DNA of 63,582 bases from Phycisphaerae bacterium (GCA_016873295.1 VGXM01000016.1:1-63582); one strand, 5' to 3'. Shown: positions 42,613 to 52,856, counted from the stretch's first letter. Numbers and translations are program-made. Notes: generated by a model not told the origin, from the sequence alone.

Positions 42613-44490
42613 TCAGCCCATCGCCATCGTCACCAGGAACTCCGCGTTGGTCTTGACCTTCTTCAGCCGCCCCTTGAGCAGCTCCATCGCCTCCACCACG
42701 TTCATGTCGCTCAGCACCTTCCGGAGACGGTACACCAGCTCCAGCTCCTTGGGGTCCAGCAGCAGCTCCTCGCGCCGCGTCCCCGACGCCGCGATGTCGA
42801 TGCACGGGTAGATCCGCTTGTCCATCAGGCGCCGGTCCAGGTGCAGCTCGCTGTTGCCCGTCCCCTTGAACTCCTCGAAGATCACCTCGTCGGCCTTCGA
42901 CCCCGTGTCCACCAGCGCCGTCCCGATGATCGTCAGCGACCCCCCGTTCTCGATGTACCGCGCCGCCCCGAAGAACTTCTTGGGACGCTGCAGCGCACCC
43001 GCGTCGATGCCGCCCGTCATGATCTTGCCCGAGTGCGGCTGCTCCGCGTTGTACGCCCGCGCCAGCCGCGTGATCGAGTCCAGCAGGATCACCACGTGGT
43101 CGCCGAACTCCACCATCCGCTTGGCCTTCTCCGTCACCATCTCCGACACCTGCACGTGACGGCTCGAGTGCTCGTCGAACGTGCTCGCCACCACCTCCAC
43201 GTCCTTGACCACGTTCCGCCGGAAGTCCGTCACCTCCTCGGGACGCTCGTCCACCAGCAGCACGATGATCTTCACCTCGGGGTAGTTCCTGCTGATCGCC
43301 TTCGTCATCTTCTGCAGGATCACCGTCTTGCCCGTCCGCGGCGGGGCCACGATCAACGCCCGCTGACCCCTCCCCAGCGGCGCCACAAGGTCGATGATCC
43401 GGCACTCGATCTCGTCCGGCGTCGTCTCCAGCACGAACCGCTTCTCGGGGTGCAGCGGCGTCAGATCCTCGAAGTTCACCAGCTCGTGGATCCTCGAGGG
43501 CGCACGCCCGTTCACCGACTCCACGCTCAGGAGCGCGAAGTACCGCTCGCTCTCCTTGGGCGGGCGGATCAGCCCCTTCACCACCATCCCCCGACGCAGC
43601 CCGTGCCGACGGACCAGCATCGGCGAGACGTAGATGTCGTCCGGACCGTGCAGGTAGCTCTGCTCCGCCGAACGCAGGAACCCGAACCCGTCCGGCATGA
43701 TCTCCAGCGTCCCCTCCCCGAACATCAGGCCCTGCTTCGCCGCTCGTGCCTTGAGAATCGTGAAGATCAACTCCGGCTTGGGCGTCGAGTGGAAGTCCGA
43801 CAGCCCCTCCTTCTCCGCCACCTTGAAGAGCTGGTCCAGGTTCATCCGCTGCAGCTCGCCGATCGAGATCGACTGCTTGGCCGCCTCCGGGCCCGCCGCC
43901 TTCGCGATCCGCTCCAGCGCCTGCGCCTCACGCTCCAGCTCCTCATCGCTGGGCAGCGCAAAGTCGTACACCCGCGGCATGTGCTGCGGGCCCGGGCCGC
44001 CGCCCATCGGGCCGCCCATCGATCCGCCCTTGCGCTTCCGGCGCTTGCGACGGAACCCACGGTCTGCGCCGGTCTGCATCATCGAAGCTCCTCCTGACTC
44101 GTAGCCGCGCGATTCCGCCGGCCCCTGGTGGCTCCCTGTGCTCGGGCCCACGGGTGCCCGCTGAAACGCCTGACACGGCTGCGGCGGACGGGGCGCCGGC
44201 GCCCCGACACCCTCGCGAACCTCCGGGCCGCGATCCGGCTGCCCCCGCGGTGGCGCCGCCGACTCCACCGGCGCACGCGGGCCGCCCGCCGGCGCCTCGG
44301 CCGCCGACGCCTCCGCCGCCGGGACGCTGCTGAACCCCGGCGTGGGCGGACGCTTGCTCGCCATCGGGCGCGGACGATTGGCCGGCCCCGGACGAACCCC
44401 CGCCGGCAGTCCGGTCGCCGCCTTCTCGCCCTCGCCCGTGGGCCCGGGGCCCTTGCTTTCCGATTCCGCGACGTGTTGTGGCTTGGTCAT
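42613..44490 (-). CDS. rho: Transcription termination factor Rho
   Basis: The hexameric RNA helicase that ends transcription. The core has the RNA-binding cold-shock fold ([41 protein letters not shown]), the P-loop [13 protein letters not shown], Walker [17 protein letters not shown] and the C-terminal [21 protein letters not shown]. The N-terminus is a Pro/Ala-rich disordered extension of about 136 residues followed by the basic [14 protein letters not shown] 44490 gives 625 residues but lacks a ribosome-binding site. ATG 44082 (489 residues) has a perfect AGGAGG 7 nt upstream, so the short form may be the main or a second product. Confidence 0.93.
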   Translation of the reverse strand: MTKPQHVAESESKGPGPTGEGEKAATGLPAGVRPGPANRPRPMASKRPPTPGFSSVPAAEASAAEAPAGGPRAPVESAAPPRGQPDRGPEVREGVGAPAPRPPQPCQAFQRAPVGPSTGSHQGPAESRGYESGGASMMQTGADRGFRRKRRKRKGGSMGGPMGGGPGPQHMPRVYDFALPSDEELEREAQALERIAKAAGPEAAKQSISIGELQRMNLDQLFKVAEKEGLSDFHSTPKPELIFTILKARAAKQGLMFGEGTLEIMPDGFGFLRSAEQSYLHGPDDIYVSPMLVRRHGLRRGMVVKGLIRPPKESERYFALLSVESVNGRAPSRIHELVNFEDLTPLHPEKRFVLETTPDEIECRIIDLVAPLGRGQRALIVAPPRTGKTVILQKMTKAISRNYPEVKIIVLLVDERPEEVTDFRRNVVKDVEVVASTFDEHSSRHVQVSEMVTEKAKRMVEFGDHVVILLDSITRLARAYNAEQPHSGKIMTGGIDAGALQRPKKFFGAARYIENGGSLTIIGTALVDTGSKADEVIFEEFKGTGNSELHLDRRLMDKRIYPCIDIAASGTRREELLLDPKELELVYRLRKVLSDMNVVEAMELLKGRLKKVKTNAEFLVTMAMG

Positions 44491-44809
44491 GCGTGGGAGA
44501 GCTTGGTCCCGGGCCCCGCGGGCCCGGCCTGGGCGGATCGCCCCGCTCCCTGTCCTGGAGCCCGACGCCGCGACGCGGGTCGAACTCAACGCCCCGGAGA
44601 GCTCGCCCCGACCCACATGGCCCGGGGTGCCCGCCGATTCATGCAACGTCCGCGAGGTCCCTCACCCGGCGGGCCCGACGTCCGGGCCGAGCCACGCCGA
44701 TGCTGTTGACGGGAACCGGGGCACTGGGGATCAACCCCGTGCCCACGACAACCACAGTATACCCGCCTCCCTCGCGTCAAGGCATCCTCGGCCCAGACGA
44801 CCCCCGACT
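44491..44809 (-). promoter_or_regulatory. rho upstream region with TATACT promoter and long leader
   Basis: No gene lies in this stretch. On the minus strand TATACT (44756-44761) is a strong -10; TTGACG lies upstream but only 13 nt away, too short for a standard -35. Transcription from here would give a leader of about 260 nt before the first rho start. Long leaders with self-controlled termination are known for rho in other bacteria. Confidence 0.5.
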
Positions 44810-45991
44810 TCAGTCAATCTGCCTCCGACGGCCCGACGGCTCCCGCCCCAGCTCCTGGGCCAGCCGCTCCACGCGGGCCCGCAGCGCCTCCAGACCGCCG
44901 TCGTTGACGATCTCGATGTCGCAACGCGCCCGCTTCTCGTCCAGAGGCATCTGCGCCGCCTCCCGCCGCGAATGCTGCTCCTCCTCCCATCCCCGCGCCG
45001 CCCGCACCCGCTCCACGCGCCGCGCCCGCGGCGCCTCCACGAACACCAGCACGTCGCACTCCGCGTCCACGCCCGCCTCCAGCAGCAGCGGCGCGTCCAC
45101 CACCACGCCCCGCGCGCCCGCCCGTCGCGCCTCCTCCTTCAGGTCCGAGCGCCGCCGACGCACCAGCGGGTGCACCAGCGCTTCCAGCCGCGCGCGCTCC
45201 TTCGCGTCGTTGAACACGATCGCCGCCACCGCACGCCGATCGACGCGACCGTGCGCGCCCAGCACCCGCGCCCCCCACCACTCCACGAGCCGCTCCCGAA
45301 CCTCGGGCCGGTCCAGGCACGCCTTGGCCTCCGCGTCCGAATCCACCACCGCGAACCCGTGCCCGGAGAGCAGCCGCGCCACCTCGCTCTTGCCCGAGCC
45401 GATGCCCCCCACCAACCCCACCGCCAGGAACGCCGGCGCGCGCACGATCTCGACGACGCCCGGGCCACGCCCCGCCGGCGCCCGCGCCGACGCGATCGCC
45501 CCGCGGATCCGCTCCAGGCACTCCTGCGGGCTCGCGACCGTCAGCCACCAGCTCGGCACCATGGGACCCCCGGCGGTGCTCACCCCCACCGACCCCAGCC
45601 CCAGCAGCCGCTCCGCCAGCGTGCGCACGACGCCGATGTCCTGCACCCGCTCCAGCGGCACGTCGCTGACCGTCCGCGTCAGGATCCCCCGCTGGCGCAG
45701 CATCCGCCGATCCGTCAGCACGTAGCGCCGGTTGGCCCACTCCAGCAGGTCGACGAGGAGGAGGACGCCCAGGAGCCCGAAGAAGAGGCGCGCGGCCCAG
45801 GCCGGCGAGACGCCGATCGTGCCGCCCAAGGCGCGCAGGGCCCATGTGGTGGCCAGTCCGAGAACCAGCAACGTGAGGTTGCGGCGCCCGCGGTAAAAGA
45901 GGATGAGCCAGGGGCTGGGGCGGAGCGACAGGATCGTGCGCTCGCCCGGGGGGATGAGGGTCGGGGTGGATGGGGCGACCGGTGCCGGCAT
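44810..45991 (-). CDS. coaE: Fusion of membrane PH-like (bPH2) domain with dephospho-CoA kinase
   Basis: One 393-residue frame. Residues 1-170 form a bPH2/YdbT-like part: two membrane segments (about 40-82) and WANRRYVLTDRRMLRQRGILTRTVSDVPLERVQDI, the family hallmark. Residues 188-393 form dephospho-CoA kinase, which phosphorylates the ribose in the last step of CoA synthesis: P-loop GGIGSGKS (195-202), AVVDSDAEAKACL, HPLVRRR, VDAPLLLEAG and RREAAQMPLDEKRARCD. No stop or good ribosome-binding site separates the two. CoaE is normally soluble and about 200 residues. It follows hpt by 12 nt. Confidence 0.9.
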   Translation of the reverse strand: MPAPVAPSTPTLIPPGERTILSLRPSPWLILFYRGRRNLTLLVLGLATTWALRALGGTIGVSPAWAARLFFGLLGVLLLVDLLEWANRRYVLTDRRMLRQRGILTRTVSDVPLERVQDIGVVRTLAERLLGLGSVGVSTAGGPMVPSWWLTVASPQECLERIRGAIASARAPAGRGPGVVEIVRAPAFLAVGLVGGIGSGKSEVARLLSGHGFAVVDSDAEAKACLDRPEVRERLVEWWGARVLGAHGRVDRRAVAAIVFNDAKERARLEALVHPLVRRRRSDLKEEARRAGARGVVVDAPLLLEAGVDAECDVLVFVEAPRARRVERVRAARGWEEEQHSRREAAQMPLDEKRARCDIEIVNDGGLEALRARVERLAQELGREPSGRRRQID

Positions 45992-46003
45992 GGGCGGGCG
46001 GGG

Positions 46004-46561
46004 TCAGTCCGACTCCAGTTCGGCGATTTCGGGCAGGTTCCGGTAGTAGCCGTTGTAGTCCAGCCCGTAGCCCACCACGAAGCGGTCGGGGATGTCGAAC
46101 CCGACGTGGTCGGCCTCGAAGGGGACCTTGCGGGCCGAGGGGGGCTTGCGGAGCAGCACGCACACGCGCACGCCGGCGGGGTTCTGCTCGCGGACCAGGT
46201 CGGTGACGACCGAGAGGGTCTGCCCGGTGTCGAGGATGTCGTCGACGATGACGACGCGCTTGCCGCCCAGGTTGCCGGGGAGTTCGCCGCGGATGCGGGC
46301 CCCCTTGCTCTCCACGGTGGCGCCGGGGTAGCTGGAGACGGTGACGAGGCCGAGGCTGAGGCGGACGGGCATGTGCCGGATGAGGTCGGCGACGAAGACC
46401 ACGGCCCCGGTCAGGATGGGGATGAGCACCACGCCCTCGCCCGGCCCGCCGTCGGCGTCGATCCGACGCGCCACCTCTGGCCCCATCTCGGCCACGCGCC
46501 GGGCGATCCGGTCGCGGTCGATGAGGACCTTCCCCACGCGATGTCGGCCCGAATCGGTCAT
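46004..46561 (-). CDS. hpt: Hypoxanthine phosphoribosyltransferase
   Basis: Purine salvage enzyme of 185 residues that converts hypoxanthine or guanine plus PRPP to IMP or GMP. It shows LIPILTGAVVFVADLIRHM, SYPGATVESKG, the PRPP-binding VVIVDDILDTGQTL and the C-terminal FDIPDRFVVGYGLDYNGYYRNLP, where the purine-binding DRFVVGYGLD is typical. It starts 2 nt after the ppa stop and leads to the coaE fusion, so the three form an operon. Confidence 0.95.
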   Translation of the reverse strand: MTDSGRHRVGKVLIDRDRIARRVAEMGPEVARRIDADGGPGEGVVLIPILTGAVVFVADLIRHMPVRLSLGLVTVSSYPGATVESKGARIRGELPGNLGGKRVVIVDDILDTGQTLSVVTDLVREQNPAGVRVCVLLRKPPSARKVPFEADHVGFDIPDRFVVGYGLDYNGYYRNLPEIAELESD

Positions 46562-46563
46562 GG

Positions 46564-47130
46564 TCAGGTCCGCAGGCCCGAGAGCCTGCCCGTGCGCCGG
46601 CTCTGGAAATACCTCGTCAGGGCGTCGTCGACGATGGCGTGGGCCGCCTCCGCGGGCATGATCTCGTCGACTTCCACGGTCTTCCCCTCCAGTTGCTTGT
46701 AGTCCTCGAAGAAGCGCCGGAGCATCCGCATCAGGTGCCTGGGGAAGTCGCTGAGCTTCTGGAACTCGCTGTACACCGGGTCCTCGGCCAGCACCGCGAT
46801 GATCTTGTGGTCGGGCTTGCCCTGGTCCACCATCGTCATCATGCCCACGGCCCGGGCGTTGCACAGCGTCAGGGGCGGGATCTCCTCGGTGCAGTAGACC
46901 AGCACGTCGAGGGGGTCGTCGTCCTCGGCCAGGGTCTGGGGGATGAACCCGTAGTTGGCGGGGTAGTAGACCGCCGACGCGAGCACGCGGTCGAGCTTGA
47001 GGAGGCCCGAGCCCTTGTCCAGCTCGTACTTGTTGCTGGAGCCCTTGGGGATCTCGATGACGGCCCGGAACCCCCGGGGCAGTTCGAGCCCGTCGGCGGT
47101 GGGCGACACCTCGTGCCACGGATGGATCAT
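46564..47130 (-). CDS. ppa: Inorganic pyrophosphatase (family I)
   Basis: A soluble Mg-dependent pyrophosphatase of 188 residues that pulls biosynthetic reactions forward. It shows VIEIPKGSSNKYELDK, YYPANYGFIPQTLAEDDDPLDVLV with the metal-binding Asp residues, and KIIAVLAEDP. The last helix is LRRFFEDYKQLEGKTVEV. It heads the ppa-hpt-coaE unit. TACCCT lies 6 nt before the ATG and no ribosome-binding site is present. Confidence 0.96.
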   Translation of the reverse strand: MIHPWHEVSPTADGLELPRGFRAVIEIPKGSSNKYELDKGSGLLKLDRVLASAVYYPANYGFIPQTLAEDDDPLDVLVYCTEEIPPLTLCNARAVGMMTMVDQGKPDHKIIAVLAEDPVYSEFQKLSDFPRHLMRMLRRFFEDYKQLEGKTVEVDEIMPAEAAHAIVDDALTRYFQSRRTGRLSGLRT

Positions 47131-47136
47131 CGGCGG

Positions 47137-47142
47137 AGGGTA
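47137..47142 (-). promoter_or_regulatory. -10 hexamer TACCCT upstream of ppa
   Basis: TACCCT on the minus strand ends 6 nt before the ppa ATG, the same hexamer and spacing as upstream of pgi at 48344. A leaderless transcript is implied. Confidence 0.45.
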
Positions 47143-47216
47143 GGGCGCCGGCTTCGCATCCAAGGCGCTGCTTGGCCCGGCACCGGGGGCGCCGCCGCTC
47201 GACTCCCGAGCCGGGG

Positions 47217-47624
47217 CTACCGGGCCGTGACGTCGCGCCCGCGGATCCCATCGTGGGTGGAGAGGGGCGGAAAGCCGGTGTCGGTGATCGCCCCCGTGTG
47301 CCGCCCCGCGCCCGAGGCGTATCCCCACCGCACGGAGTGGCTGGGGGCGTGCGCGGCGCTTCCGTCGGCGAAGGCGAAGGGGAACCGCCCGTCGGCGGCG
47401 GAGCGGCTTGCACCCGTCGCCAGTCCGGAGGCGACCAGCGTCGCCTTGTGCGCCGGGAACAAGGCGTCCGAGGCGCGGACCGGGCGCCATTGCAAGGCGT
47501 ACGCGTTCAGCCGGGCGGACCTGCGGTCGTCGCTGATCCCGCCGTCGTTGCCGGGGGCGACGCCGATCGCGGTGTCGTGGTCGCTGGGGGCCGTGCGGGC
47601 GTCGCGCGTGACGCAGGGCATCGT
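47217..47624 (-). pseudogene. Possible C-terminal remnant of a pseudopilin-like gene
   Basis: The minus frame ends in SARLNAYALQW, ADGRFPFAFADGSA and TGFPPLSTHDGIRGRD, which look like a real protein and recall the C-terminal part of planctomycete prepilin-type secreted proteins. Further upstream the frame stays open but becomes Ser/Pro/Thr-rich, as a shadow of the plus-strand gene would. No start or prepilin signal is visible, so it would be a 5'-truncated remnant. The opposite frame shares the same third-position pattern, so strand choice rests on composition only. Confidence 0.3.
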
Positions 47625-48237
47625 GGTGCCGCCGCCGAGCCCGCCGACCGTCCGCTTGTGGGACCCGGTGCGGTTCGTCGCGGAGAACACGCTCACCGGC
47701 GAGCAGACGCGCGGCGAGATCTTCTCGATGATGCTCGACGTCGACGGCGAGGGGGAGGCGCGTTTCACCCCGGCGGTCGGGCTGTGGATCGACGCGACGG
47801 AGGCGACGTTCGAGATGTCGTGCGGCGGGGAGTTCGTCAGGCCCGAGGGGCGGCTGCGGATCCGCGTGGTCAAGGGCGCGGTGGCGGAGGCGTTCGCCAC
47901 GGGCGAGTTCGGCGCGGCGACCATGCCGCCCATCGGCGCACCGACCCCGGTCCACGTGGGCGACATCCCCGTGGGGCTCACGCTCTCGCTCGACCTGGGC
48001 GGCGTGATCCCGGACCCCTGCGTCGTGACCATCTCCGCCGACCACGCCGGGATGAACCCCGCGCAGATCCCGTGCCCCGCCGACGTCAACTTCGACGGCG
48101 TGGTGGACTTCAACGACTTCCTGGAGTTCCTGAACTACTTCAACGAGGGGAGCCCGCTGGCCGACCTGAACCACGACGGCGTCATCGACTTCAACGACCT
48201 GCTCGAGTTCCTCAACGCCTTCAACTGGCCGTGCTGA
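47608..48237 (+). CDS. Secreted dockerin-like protein, probably 5'-truncated
   Basis: About 209 residues from GTG 47608; the frame is open further upstream. A beta-rich body (VRLWDPVRFVAENTLTGEQT, FTPAVGLWIDATEATFEM, VVTISADHAGMNP) is followed by CPADVNFDGVVDFNDFLEFL and DLNHDGVIDFNDLLEFL. These are two EF-hand-like dockerin repeats (DxNxDGxxDxxD), common at the ends of planctomycete secreted proteins. A signal peptide is expected but none is seen, and no convincing ribosome-binding site precedes the GTG. The 5' end was probably lost near 47620. Confidence 0.55.
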   Translation: MTQGIVVPPPSPPTVRLWDPVRFVAENTLTGEQTRGEIFSMMLDVDGEGEARFTPAVGLWIDATEATFEMSCGGEFVRPEGRLRIRVVKGAVAEAFATGEFGAATMPPIGAPTPVHVGDIPVGLTLSLDLGGVIPDPCVVTISADHAGMNPAQIPCPADVNFDGVVDFNDFLEFLNYFNEGSPLADLNHDGVIDFNDLLEFLNAFNWPC

Positions 48238-48343
48238 AGAACCGACCGTCTCGCCGATCCGGCGCTGTGACCACGTGACCGTAGTCCATCCCGCCTTCTG
48301 ACCATCTGGTCGCTTGGCGCTCTGGTCGCTTCTCCCGCCCGGC

Positions 48344-48349
48344 TACCCT
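48344..48349 (+). promoter_or_regulatory. -10 hexamer TACCCT upstream of pgi
   Basis: TACCCT ends 6 nt before the pgi ATG with no ribosome-binding site, again pointing to a leaderless mRNA. Confidence 0.45.
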
Positions 48350-48355
48350 GCCCGC

Positions 48356-49777
<1,422 letters not shown>

Positions 49778-49788
49778 GGGGATCGGGC

Positions 49789-50013
49789 ATGCCGCTGTAC
49801 GAGTACGTGTGCGAGGAGGACGGGACGAGGGTGGAGGCCCTGCGCCCCATGGCCCAGGCCGACGAGCCCCTGCCGGACCCGGAGGGGCGCGGGCGCGTCT
49901 TCAAGCGCGCGCTCTCGACGTTCTCGACGGGGGCCGCCGGGGCGGGCCAGAGCGCGCCCGTGGGGGGCTGCTGCCCGTGCGGCAAGCCCGGCGGCGGGTG
50001 CGGGGGTCGCTGA
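49789..50013 (+). CDS. FmdB-like small zinc-ribbon protein
   Basis: A 74-residue protein beginning MPLYEYVCEEDGTRVEAL, as in the FmdB/CxxC_CxxC_SSSS family. The first CxxC is broken, because the usual second Cys is Asp (CEEDG). The C-terminus has CCPCGKPGGGCGG, which may still bind metal. It starts 11 nt after pgi and is probably co-transcribed. The function of the family is unclear. Confidence 0.7.
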   Translation: MPLYEYVCEEDGTRVEALRPMAQADEPLPDPEGRGRVFKRALSTFSTGAAGAGQSAPVGGCCPCGKPGGGCGGR

Positions 50014-50113
50014 GCGCACAAACCGCGTGATGGCGCAAGGCCCGGCGCGGGCGAGGGCCTGGCGCCCCGGGTCGGCGGCGCTGCTCCCGCGGCACGCGGA
50101 GGCGGGGCGTCGC

Positions 50114-50128
50114 TGGCACGCCGCTTGC
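50114..50128 (+). promoter_or_regulatory. Sigma-54 promoter upstream of flgF
   Basis: TGGCACG-CCGC-TTGC matches the -24/-12 consensus TGGCACG-N4-TTGC exactly. The expected start of transcription is about 50140, only about 4 nt before the GTG at 50144. It indicates RpoN-dependent expression of the flagellar rod operon, with an activator encoded elsewhere. Confidence 0.8.
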
Positions 50129-50143
50129 GAGCGGGCCCACGGC

Positions 50144-50920
50144 GTGAACTACGGGCTGTACATCTCGGCGTCGGGCGCGCTCACGGCGATGTACCGCCAG
50201 GACGTCCACGCCAACAACCTCGCGAACCTCGACACGGTCGGGTTCAAGCCCGACTTCACCGCCACCCTTCAGCGGCTCTCGGCCCGCCAGGAGGACGGGC
50301 TGACCCACCTGCCCGGCGACGCCATGCTCGAGCGGCTCGGGGGCGGGGCCCTGATGGCCCCCAACCGCGTCGGCTTCGGCCAGGGCTCGCTCGACAACAC
50401 CGGGCAGCCCTTCGACCTGGCGATCCAGGGCGACGGGTTCTTCGTGACCCGGACGGACGGCACCAACATCGACTCGATCCGCCTCACGCGCGACGGGCGC
50501 TTCACGCGCGACGCCCGCGGTCGCCTCGTGACGGCCGGGTCGGGGCTGCCCGTGCTGGACACGACGAACGACACCATCCGCATCCCCGACGGGCCCGGGC
50601 TCCGGATCGAGGGGGACGGGTCGATCTTCATGGGCGAGCGGTTCATCGCGCGGATCCAGGTGACGGACGTGCTGGACCGCGCGCAACTGACCAAGGAAGG
50701 ACACAGCCTCTTCCGCCCCACCGCCGCCGCCCTGGACGCCAGGTTCGGGGCGTCAGGGTCGGTCCGCCAGGGCTTCATCGAGCGCTCGGGGACGGACCCG
50801 TTCCGTGCGATGATGGCCACGACCAGCGCCGGGCGGGAGTTTGAGACGAACATGCAGTTGATCGCCCAGCAGGACCGCCTGATGGAGCGGGCGATCAACA
50901 CCCTGGGCCGCACGGCCTGA
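50144..50920 (+). CDS. flgF: Flagellar basal-body rod protein FlgF
   Basis: A proximal rod subunit of 258 residues. The N-terminus VNYGLYISASGALTAMYRQDVHANNLANLDTVGFKPD has the flagellar rod/hook motif with the conserved ANNLAN. The C-terminus ends in the matching helix REFETNMQLIAQQDRLMERAINTL. Paralogue of FlgG, assigned as FlgF by its place before flgG and by the MNYGLY-type start. GTG 50144 is fixed by that motif; the upstream open frame (to 50027) contains the sigma-54 promoter and is not coding. Confidence 0.88.
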   Translation: MNYGLYISASGALTAMYRQDVHANNLANLDTVGFKPDFTATLQRLSARQEDGLTHLPGDAMLERLGGGALMAPNRVGFGQGSLDNTGQPFDLAIQGDGFFVTRTDGTNIDSIRLTRDGRFTRDARGRLVTAGSGLPVLDTTNDTIRIPDGPGLRIEGDGSIFMGERFIARIQVTDVLDRAQLTKEGHSLFRPTAAALDARFGASGSVRQGFIERSGTDPFRAMMATTSAGREFETNMQLIAQQDRLMERAINTLGRTA

Positions 50921-50986
50921 GTCCCCCGCTCCCGGCGGTTCACCGCTCCCTGTTCACAGTTCCCCACTCCCCGCTGACCGTCGCCC

Positions 50987-51799
50987 ATGGCCATCAACGC
51001 ACTCCAATCCGGCGCGTCGGGCCTCTCGGCCCTGAACACCTCGCTCGACGTGATCGCCAACAACCTGGCGAACCTGAACACACCCGGGTTCAAGGCCGGG
51101 CGGGCGAACTTCCAGGACCTGCTCTACGTGGAGAAGGCCCAGCCGGGCGTGGAGAACGCGATCGGCGACCAGCGCCCCACGGGGCTGTACGTGGGGCTCG
51201 GGGTGAAGGTGTCGGGGACGCAGAGCAACTTCACGCAGGGCGCCCCCATGGCGACGGGCGAGCAGTTCGACCTGCTCATCGACGGGCAGGGGTTCTTCCG
51301 GGTGACGGTGGAGAACGAGCTGTCGGGCGGGACCGGCATCGCCTACACCCGGGCGGGCGCCTTCACGCTCAACTCGGAGGGGCAGATCGCGCTGGCCAAC
51401 GACCGCGGCAGGCGCCTGCTGCCCGAGGTCACCATCCCCCCCAACGCCGAGCGCGTCGAGATCTCCTCGGACGGGCGCATCCTCATCAAGACGCCCGACA
51501 ACACCGAGCCGCTGGAGGTGGGCACGCTGGAACTGGCGGGGTTCGTGAACCCGGCGGGTCTGAAGCAGATCGGCGAGAACCTGTTCGTTGAGACGCGGGC
51601 CTCCGGGGCCCCGCAGACGGGGCAGCCCGGGACCGAGGGGCGCGGGCGCCTGATGCAGGGGTTCCTTGAGTCGTCCAACGTCGACCCGACGCGCGAGCTC
51701 ATCGAACTGATCCGCACCCAGCGGGCGTACGAGTTCAACAGCCAGTCGATCCGCGCGGCGGACGAGGCCCTGCGGACGGTCTCCCAGATCCGCCGCTGA
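50987..51799 (+). CDS. flgG: Flagellar distal-rod protein FlgG
   Basis: A 270-residue distal rod subunit. It has the signature NLANLNTPGFKAGRANFQDLLY near the N-terminus, FDLLIDGQGFFRV, YTRAGAFTLNSEGQI and the C-terminal helix SSNVDPTRELIELIRTQRAYEFNSQSIRAADE, all typical of FlgG. It lies 66 nt after flgF and leads directly to flgA. Confidence 0.96.
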   Translation: MAINALQSGASGLSALNTSLDVIANNLANLNTPGFKAGRANFQDLLYVEKAQPGVENAIGDQRPTGLYVGLGVKVSGTQSNFTQGAPMATGEQFDLLIDGQGFFRVTVENELSGGTGIAYTRAGAFTLNSEGQIALANDRGRRLLPEVTIPPNAERVEISSDGRILIKTPDNTEPLEVGTLELAGFVNPAGLKQIGENLFVETRASGAPQTGQPGTEGRGRLMQGFLESSNVDPTRELIELIRTQRAYEFNSQSIRAADEALRTVSQIRR

Positions 51800-51812
51800 T
51801 CGCTGAGACGCC

Positions 51813-52856
51813 ATGAACCGCCGGCTCGCCCAGGTCCTTGCCGTCGCGACGCTCGCCGCCGGGGCGCACGCCGACTCGATCGTCCTGCGCTCGACCGCGC
51901 GGGTGGGGTCGGCGCCCGTGCGGCTGGGGGACGTCGCGGCTTTGACGGGCCCGGCGGCGACGACGCTGGCGGACGTGCCCCTCCCCGCCGACGCGCTCGG
52001 CGCCGACGGCTGGACGCTGATCGACGCCGGCGCGGTGAGGCGGGCGCTCGAATCGCTCCCCGCCGGCCGCGTCGACTGGGTGCGCCTGACGATCCACGGC
52101 TCGGGGACGCACGTCCGGCTCTTCGCGCCCGCGGTCCCCGCCCCCCCGGCGCCCGGGACGCCGGCCGAGGCGTGCGAGCCCTCGCCGGACAGGCCCGGCA
52201 CCGTCCGGGCCCTCGTCGCCCCGCGCCTGGCGGCGGTCCTGGGCGTGGACGAGAACGACCTGCGCCTCGAGTTCGACCCCCGCGACGGGCCGCTGCTGGA
52301 GACCCCGACCCAGGGACGCACCGTCGAGGTCAGGCCCACGGCGACAGGCGACCGCATGCCCTTGGCGATCACGCTCTACGAACGCGACCGGGTCGTGTCG
52401 GCGGGCGTGGCCCGCGTGAGGGCCCAGGTCCGTCGGACGGTCGCGGTGGCGAGTCGCGATCTCCGGCGCGGCGACGTGCTCGACGCCGAGTCGTTCACGT
52501 CCGACGCCCGGTGGCTCTCTCCGGGGGCCAGGCCCGCCGCCATCGACGCCCTGGAGGGCACGAGCGTGCGGACGCGGATCCGCGCGGGGCAGGTGATCGC
52601 CTCGCCGGACGTGGAGCAGCCCCTGGCCATCAGGCGCGGGGACGTGGTGTTCGTGCACGCGGTGTCGGGCTCGATGGCGCTCAAGCGACTGTCGCGGGCC
52701 CTGGCGGACGGCAAGGTGGGCGACGTCGTGCCCTTCGAGCCGGCGGACGCCCCCGCCTCGCGCCGCGGCAAGCCCGCCCGCGAGCCCTACCGCGCCCGCG
52801 TCTCGGCCCCGGGGCTGGCCGTCATCGTCGATCCCTCGGAAGGAGCCGCGCCATGA
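51813..52856 (+). CDS. flgA: P-ring assembly chaperone FlgA
   Basis: A 347-residue periplasmic chaperone for FlgI polymerisation. A short signal peptide (LAQVLAVATLAAGAHA) is followed by a variable domain and then the SAF/FlgA core (about 205-320): VASRDLRRGDVLDAESFTSD, IRAGQVIASPDVEQPLAIRRGDVV, GSMALKRLSRALADGKVGDVV. It is longer than E. coli FlgA (219 aa) because of the N-terminal portion. Its stop overlaps the flgH ATG (ATGA). Confidence 0.9.
   Translation: MNRRLAQVLAVATLAAGAHADSIVLRSTARVGSAPVRLGDVAALTGPAATTLADVPLPADALGADGWTLIDAGAVRRALESLPAGRVDWVRLTIHGSGTHVRLFAPAVPAPPAPGTPAEACEPSPDRPGTVRALVAPRLAAVLGVDENDLRLEFDPRDGPLLETPTQGRTVEVRPTATGDRMPLAITLYERDRVVSAGVARVRAQVRRTVAVASRDLRRGDVLDAESFTSDARWLSPGARPAAIDALEGTSVRTRIRAGQVIASPDVEQPLAIRRGDVVFVHAVSGSMALKRLSRALADGKVGDVVPFEPADAPASRRGKPAREPYRARVSAPGLAVIVDPSEGAAP

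Noticed and set aside
44756-44780. TTGACG plus TATACT as a full -35/-10 promoter for rho
   Set aside because: The spacing is 13 nt, too short for a standard sigma-70 promoter; only the -10 is retained as a candidate.
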